Shown here piece after piece: positions 6,608 through 10,700 of a stretch of DNA of 10,700 nucleotides (the stretch's first letter is position 1; the number at the start of each line of letters is the position of its first letter). Location of the stretch: NCBI GenBank assembly GCA_027575765.1, contig JANBPT010001325.1:1-10700 (forward strand), in the 5' to 3' direction. Source of the DNA: Tieghemiomyces parasiticus. Lineage: Eukaryota; Kickxellomycota; Dimargaritomycetes; Dimargaritales; Dimargaritaceae. Position numbers and translations under genes: made by a program. The notes under the pieces were generated by a model that worked only from the letters and a program-made list of their open reading frames with translations, ran no database searches and had not been told where the DNA came from.

Positions 6608-7500
6608 TGCGCGGAAACCAGTTTCCCGTTGGCCTCTTTACTCCACCCTGCCCCCTTCTCCCACCCCCTCCCGCCTCCGTTCTTTTCTCACCAGCGGCAG
6701 GCTGGAGCGAGACGGAACTATTGCTCCGCTGTGCGATCGCCTCGGGATTTCCCCGGAGCGGGTAAATACCTTGTCAGACAGCATCCTGCCCCGCCTTCTG
6801 TACTAACCTCCGTACTGCACGGACGTAACATATCGCCATTTCAGGAAACTCCGCTATAAGTGAGGGCTAGACGTGTAGGGCCGCGGTGGCCTTGCATATT
6901 AGCTAGCAACCGAACTGGACATACCGGTGGCCTATGTAACAAGGCGTGTGGATCCCTTATGTGAGGTTAAAATGAAAGGATGTCAGATAATGTATCGCCC
7001 GTTAGATATGATGGGCGTGTGTGGGTAACACGGGGTCGGAAAATCATGTTCAGAGGACGATACTTCCGTGAAGGATGGGTAAGGTAGCATCGGCAGGTAT
7101 GAGAAGCCAGTGAAATAACTAAAGCCAACTGGCGGCCCCCAGCTACCTGTCCCCTCCCCCCAGTCGTCGAATGGCCTCTGACGCGTACCCGATGTACTCT
7201 TGGTAGAGGGCACTTCCTAGACTACAGGACAGCGAAATGACCCCAGGCCGCTTCTGATGTGGCTACCCGGAACCTTAGCCAGGGATTGGCGCCTGTCAGT
7301 AGGTCACCCCGCCATTGAGGTCTCTTGCCACACTCTACCCACCCCCTGCTATACAGTCACCCCCTTAATGTGGAGTTGCCTGGCACACGATCCAAATAGG
7401 TAAAATTAATTACACTGCAGAATAAGGCAGGGCCACGCCAGAAACAATGTGGTAAACAGGAAAGAGTGTCGTGTGTGCTTTAGCCAGAAAGGAAGGGCTT
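6608..7500. other. downstream of COQ7; no recognised gene, several exon-like fragments
   Basis: COQ7's 3' end must lie here, but I see no AATAAA. A plus-strand fragment at about 6692-6760 is open (GRLERDGTIAPLCDRLGISP) and flanked by a CACCAG acceptor and a GTAAAT donor. It also contains the GCGAGACGGAACTA word shared with copy B. On the minus strand, the 7120-7250 region is open in two frames with exon-like translations, for example SALYQEYIGYASEAIRRLG ending at an ACAG|GTAGCT donor. A 76-codon GTG-started minus frame covers 7213-6983. None of these connect into a gene I can support. Confidence 0.35.
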
Positions 7501-7507
7501 CAGGAAG

Positions 7508-7662
7508 GTTTAGCGAATTCACCTAAACTAGGCCTGGGATAACAATTTAGCAGATAGTTTAGTGAGGTGGCCCTGGCTCTGGTCTCAGCAGACCACAGGT
7601 CGGCCACCCTGAGGATTAGAACGGTCTGGGATCATATGAGTCAACAGACTGCCCGGAGGGCA
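7508..7662 (+). other. cluster of stem-loops, possible structured RNA or DNA element
   Basis: Four hairpins follow one another. GTTTAG (7508-7513) pairs with CTAAAC (7523-7528). GGTGGCC (7566-7572) pairs with GGCCACC (7602-7608), enclosing TGGTCT (7580-7585) paired with AGACCA (7590-7595) around the loop CAGC. GTCTG (7624-7628) pairs with CAGAC (7645-7649). TGCCC (7650-7654) pairs with GGGCA (7658-7662) around GGA. The nested 43-nt hairpin, with 13 perfect base pairs, is the strongest. The pairings were read by eye; no folding energy was calculated. I recognise no Rfam-type RNA and no polymerase III terminator close by. Confidence 0.3.
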
Positions 7663-7739
7663 ACAACAGAACACCGTCCGTTGGTCATTCACGCACATTG
7701 CTTACCTGCCTTTAGGAGCAGCTAAATCAGGGCGTCCAA

Positions 7740-7989
7740 GGGAAGGGGGGCGGAATTTGCCCTAGATGCTTCTGCCTTGGCCTTCAAGCCGAGTCGGAAG
7801 CGGTGGTCTCTCGTCTGTCTTGGGTGTGTTACTAAGTCCACCGAATTCTTTAACCCAGTTGACATTCCCGGCGGAACTGTCAATAGAGCAGGTGAGTGGC
7901 TGGCCAGGGACGATCAATCCTTTCATTTGATATGGTTTCACACGGTCCCAGCCTGCCCACACTTTCCCACCGTTTCATGAATTAGACAG
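7740..7989 (+). other. open stretch with exon-like boundaries, unrecognised
   Basis: A CCCTAG acceptor ends at 7764 and a GTGAGT donor begins at 7892. Between them lies sequence open in more than one plus frame: an ATG at 7766 heads 54 codons, and the 7777-7980 frame runs 67 codons. The minus strand is also open here (7962-7762). Openness in several frames argues for composition rather than one defined exon, and no translation is recognisable. Confidence 0.2.
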
Positions 7990-8056
7990 CCCCCCCCCAC
8001 CCCCCCCCACCTCGTGCCCTGGCCCCGGCACACACCCACACACACGCGCGCGCACG
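7990..8056. repeat. C9-A-C9 run followed by an alternating CA/CG tract
   Basis: C9 (7990-7998), A, C9 (8000-8008), A, CC is followed by a short GC-rich spacer. After it comes a mostly alternating pyrimidine-purine tract at 8029-8056 (CA repeats passing into CGCGCGCG). The minus strand is G9-T-G9, which can in principle form a G-quadruplex. The CA/CG tract is of the kind that can adopt Z-DNA. These are directly visible low-complexity sequences; any structural or regulatory role is inference. Confidence 0.8.
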
Positions 8057-8443
8057 AATGCTAAGGAGATAAAGTGGATTGGTATGGCAGGCAAGGCCAT
8101 GAATTGTTTCATAGAACACCTTGGATGTATGACATTCATAACGTCCACCGTGGCTATAACGTGTGCGGCTCCTGGTGGTCCACTTTTGACCCCGGGGTTA
8201 CATGCAGCACCAGGGTGGTCGAGTGAACCCAGTCTGGCCAGCCTAGCCCCGTCGTAATGGTTTGGTCTGGGTTTAATACAATCGGCCTGCCACGCCAAGG
8301 TGACAAGCGCCCTGCCATGAGGCAAACTGGGCAAGGCCGACGGGCAGGTTGGGGGGGTGGCCGGGGGTTCAATTACATCATCCCCGGCCCTAATGTCCGA
8401 TTTCCTTGCATTGCACTTCTCTGCTGCCTAACGCCCTTCACGC
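8057..8443. other. intergenic stretch; weak minus-strand ORFs
   Basis: Two overlapping minus-strand frames cover most of this stretch. One has an ATG near 8318 followed by 54 codons to a TAG at 8154 (MAGRLSPWRGRPIVLNPDQT then more). Codons end largely in G/C, but the region is GC-rich throughout, the translation is not recognisable and there is no promoter-like sequence. I do not call a gene. Confidence 0.3.
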
Positions 8444-8566
8444 TTGCCTGCCCTCTCACTCTTCACACGCCACTCCCCGACTAGTTCCCACCTTACTGGT
8501 TTCAGGACCACAATCATATTTAGTTCACTGCTCATTTTAGCACTAGCCGACTATTTTGAGGCCATT

Positions 8567-9007
8567 ATGGCTTTAGTGGCCGTGCAGGTATTCAGCCGCC
8601 CGCCTCCCCTGAAGCGCGCTCCTGAGGAGGCTAAGGTTTTCGAAATTGGGCCGAGCAGTAGCCTGGCTCCCAGCAGGGTGCTGGGATGTCCAGTCGAACT
8701 TGCCAGCGCCTCTTATTTCCGTGGCCGCAGGGGGCTTAGTTCTCCCTGCGATGATAAAGCACGCATACGTTGGGGTGGTGTCGGTAGGGACGCTGTGGCC
8801 ACAGAGCGCACTGATAGCGCGATTGATAAGGTGGGGGACCAAGTGTCCCAGACGCTTGCTAAACAGCAATGCCAGACAGCTAGTGACAATGCCGTCTCAA
8901 CGTGGACAGGAGTCCCACGTTGTTGTGCTTCGTGTCTGCGGGCAGCTGCACGCTACAGCATGCGACTGAGGCGCTCTGATATCTACACAATACCCTTGAT
9001 AGATTAG
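8567..9007 (+). CDS. unrecognised ORF of 146 residues from its first ATG
   Basis: The plus frame is open from after a TAA at 8429 to TAG at 9005-9007, and the first ATG in frame is at 8567. Upstream of this ATG the sequence is T/C-rich, with an acceptor-like CTGGTTTCAG near 8503, so 8567 is the preferred start. The translation begins MALVAVQVFSRPPPLKRAPE. It has a basic Arg/Gly-rich middle, then an amphipathic segment (DSAIDKVGDQVSQTLAKQQ), then an Arg-rich end with several Cys. No family is recognised. Two other frames (plus 8646-8969 and minus 8869-8573) are also open across the same DNA. The sequence is packed with short inverted repeats, so it may not be coding. Confidence 0.25.
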   Translation: MALVAVQVFSRPPPLKRAPEEAKVFEIGPSSSLAPSRVLGCPVELASASYFRGRRGLSSPCDDKARIRWGGVGRDAVATERTDSAIDKVGDQVSQTLAKQQCQTASDNAVSTWTGVPRCCASCLRAAARYSMRLRRSDIYTIPLID

Positions 9008-9540
9008 CTGTCGCTGACAGTGCGCAAGTATCGATTAGGTAACGATATCAACCCGTCACCAATCAAACTATCTAGCCTGCCTCCCGCCTGGGAACCGCAG
9101 CTGCTCTAGCCAGCCCCCCTACCCTCCACCCCAGCTGGCACACAGCTGGCGGGGGGCTTTTGTTTACACTAGGAACCCACCGGCCGGATCGACCGGCGGC
9201 GTCCTTTGGTTGGCCGGTCAGCGACCCCATAGCATGTACGCACCCTCGCTTCGGCGCCAACAGGCCACGCCATACAACAGTCAGACACTCCGAGGCCGCC
9301 ACTGCCTGTCTCCGCCGCTTCGCGTCCTGGCCGATGGCGTACGGACTTTTGGGTGGGTGGGTCGGTTTGCGCCCACCTGATTGGCCCCCGCGCGTATTTA
9401 ATCAGTGGCCGGTCCCGTGGTGCAACCCGTTTCGGGATGACGCCTCCACCTCGCATACACTTTTTCTCGTTTGGTGCCAACGTCGGGGTGTCTTTTGCTA
9501 CATGCGTCTAGACAGGTTTGGCCCATTTATCATTCCGTCC
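9008..9540. other. GC-rich stretch, possible promoter, no supported gene
   Basis: Both strands have open frames longer than 100 codons (plus 9160-9549, minus 9480-9169). This is expected in GC-rich DNA with few stops, and neither begins with a well-placed ATG. ATTGG (an inverted CCAAT box, 9380-9384) lies 11 bp before TATTTAA (9395-9401), a plausible plus-strand promoter. The first ATG after it (9502) gives only 15 codons. Two CAGCTGGC words occur near 9133-9155. Confidence 0.3.
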
Positions 9541-10700
9541 TATCCGTGATCTTGCTGCATCGCACTGCTTCGTTCTCTCTCGCTTACCACCGTCTAGTGC
9601 TGGCCAGCCTTTCCCATCCACGGCGCCCGCACCCCCTCGACGAACCGCCCTCAGCCCGTGTCCAGTTCCATGTAATCAATCAGCGGCTCCACTGCGGTTA
9701 CCGCCGGCACCCTTTAACACTCCATCAACGCTACCACCCGGCAGCGAACCGGTTCCCCCGGACTGTCCCTGGTGGTTTAATAGCACACCCACCCCAACGC
9801 CTTTGGTAAGTAGTCGTTGCAATTAGCGTGGTGGGGCTGCGCGTGCGGTCCAGGCCAGGCCATCACCTAGTACCTTCGCCCCCCGTCATCGCCAGCCCTC
9901 CCCCGTCTCGGCCATGGCCACCTGGAAGCCTCTACTGCCCGGGGATACTATGGTTTACCAATCAGCTGCGAACAACCCGCCGTCGCTTTCACGGAGCTTA
10001 TCTGCCATCGTCGCGAGCCGCGGCGGTCCACTTGCACTAGTATAGCCATTCTAACCTAGATTTAAGTCGCCTCGTTTGCCCCGCCGTCCGCTTCACTGTC
10101 TGACTCTATACCAATTGCCCGCCAGTTCCTGGCTCGGCGATCGTCCACCTCCCTCTTCACCCCTCGCCGCCCTTCCCCGCTATTGGATTCTGGAAACTTA
10201 CTTTTCGGGCTGCTCTCAATTTTGTTTGATTCTTCTCATCTATTGCGTCGCCACCGCTAGACAGTTTCACCCTCTTCCCTTCCACCAGCGTTTGTCGCCC
10301 TCCTTTTAACGAGGCCTATTGTGTTAGACGGTTCTAGTTCTCCACGTCGTCCGGCCGCCAACGTCCGTGGCCCCTTTATTCCACTGGCCCCGCCCGCCCC
10401 CCCCCTTTTCCGCACTATCCCACTCTTCCCCCCACCCACGCGCGTGGGCCTTCGCTCTGGCCCGGTTCTTGAAAGAGACATCATTTGCCACCCTGCGTTG
10501 AAGTGGGCCATCCATCACTGTCGTGCCATTATAACTAGAGCCACTTCCGCCCGCTGACCTCCGCTTACTCTTTTCTTCCCCGTCGCCATCTTTTCCAACA
10601 ACCTTTGGCTGGTGGTGGACACTAGTTCACCCCTCGCCACCCACAATCCGTTTCCTCTCCCACCACACCGATACACTAATTTTTGGTACCAGGGTCGTCG
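9541..10700 (+). other. pyrimidine-rich stretch with one small ATG ORF
   Basis: The plus strand is dominated by C and T over more than 1 kb, which removes most stop codons and creates serial Pro/Ser/Leu-rich frames in different phases. Most of these lack an ATG. The best supported signals are a consensus donor GTAAGT at 9806-9811 and a CACCTAG acceptor about 60 nt later. After these comes an ATG in a good context (CGGCCATGG, 9914) heading 43 codons to TAG at 10043-10045 (MATWKPLLPGDTMVYQSAAN and on). This could be a spliced leader plus a micro-ORF or a first exon. I recognise no product. The region could also be the long leader of a gene beyond the right edge. Confidence 0.25.

Noticed and set aside
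9169..10518. Minus-strand Gly/Arg-rich frames (9480-9169, 10511-10257, 10518-10324)
   Set aside because: They are low-complexity products of the purine-rich complement, with no conserved motif or coherent codon pattern.
9471..10557. Successive Pro/Ser/Leu-rich plus-strand frames (9471-9809, 9518-9826, 9828-10040, 10076-10309, 10321-10557)
   Set aside because: Pyrimidine-rich DNA rarely forms stop codons. The frames change phase from one to the next and mostly start at TTG/GTG rather than ATG.

Overview
The window looks like nuclear DNA from a fungus, possibly an early-diverging one. The evidence is a COQ7 gene split by four short spliceosomal introns of 126-206 nt. These have GT...AG ends and CTAAC/CTAAT/CTTAAC-type branch sites. 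A second, compact gene has a TATA box, a pyrimidine-rich leader and an encoded signal peptide. Nothing bacterial (Shine-Dalgarno sites, operons) is visible. The species assignment is an inference; only the gene architecture is seen.

Layout: 1-2300 has no gene I can name. It holds a long ATG-less open frame on the minus strand (69-464), the first copy of a diverged repeat (767-914), a TATA box at 1287 followed by fungal-looking splice signals (a tentative small gene at about 1415-1684), and an 11-C run. 2326-2781 is a convincing small-secreted-protein gene: TATA box, ATG-free leader, 91-codon ORF. 2782-4080 is degenerate, purine-rich sequence with a second copy of the repeat (3356-3547). 4090-4233 may encode a 47-residue hydrophobic peptide. 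4234-5159 leads into COQ7 and contains a 19-codon upstream ORF ending 5 nt before the COQ7 start. 5160-6607 is COQ7, complete, five exons, 276 residues, with all six di-iron ligands. 6608-8440 holds no recognisable gene, but has a cluster of stem-loops (7508-7662) and a C9-A-C9 run next to a CA/CG alternating tract (7990-8056). 8444-9007 is an unrecognised open frame rich in short perfect inverted repeats. 9008-10700 is GC-rich and, from about 9540, strongly pyrimidine-rich on the plus strand; its many overlapping open frames look compositional.

The two confident genes show no functional link. COQ7 is a mitochondrial ubiquinone-biosynthesis hydroxylase, and the 91-residue protein is predicted to be exported. 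I found no CRISPR array, rRNA, tRNA, transposase or reverse transcriptase, and no multi-gene system. The sequence-based leads are the diverged repeat family, the COQ7 upstream ORF, the secreted Lys/Ala-rich protein and the structured segment near 7.6 kb.
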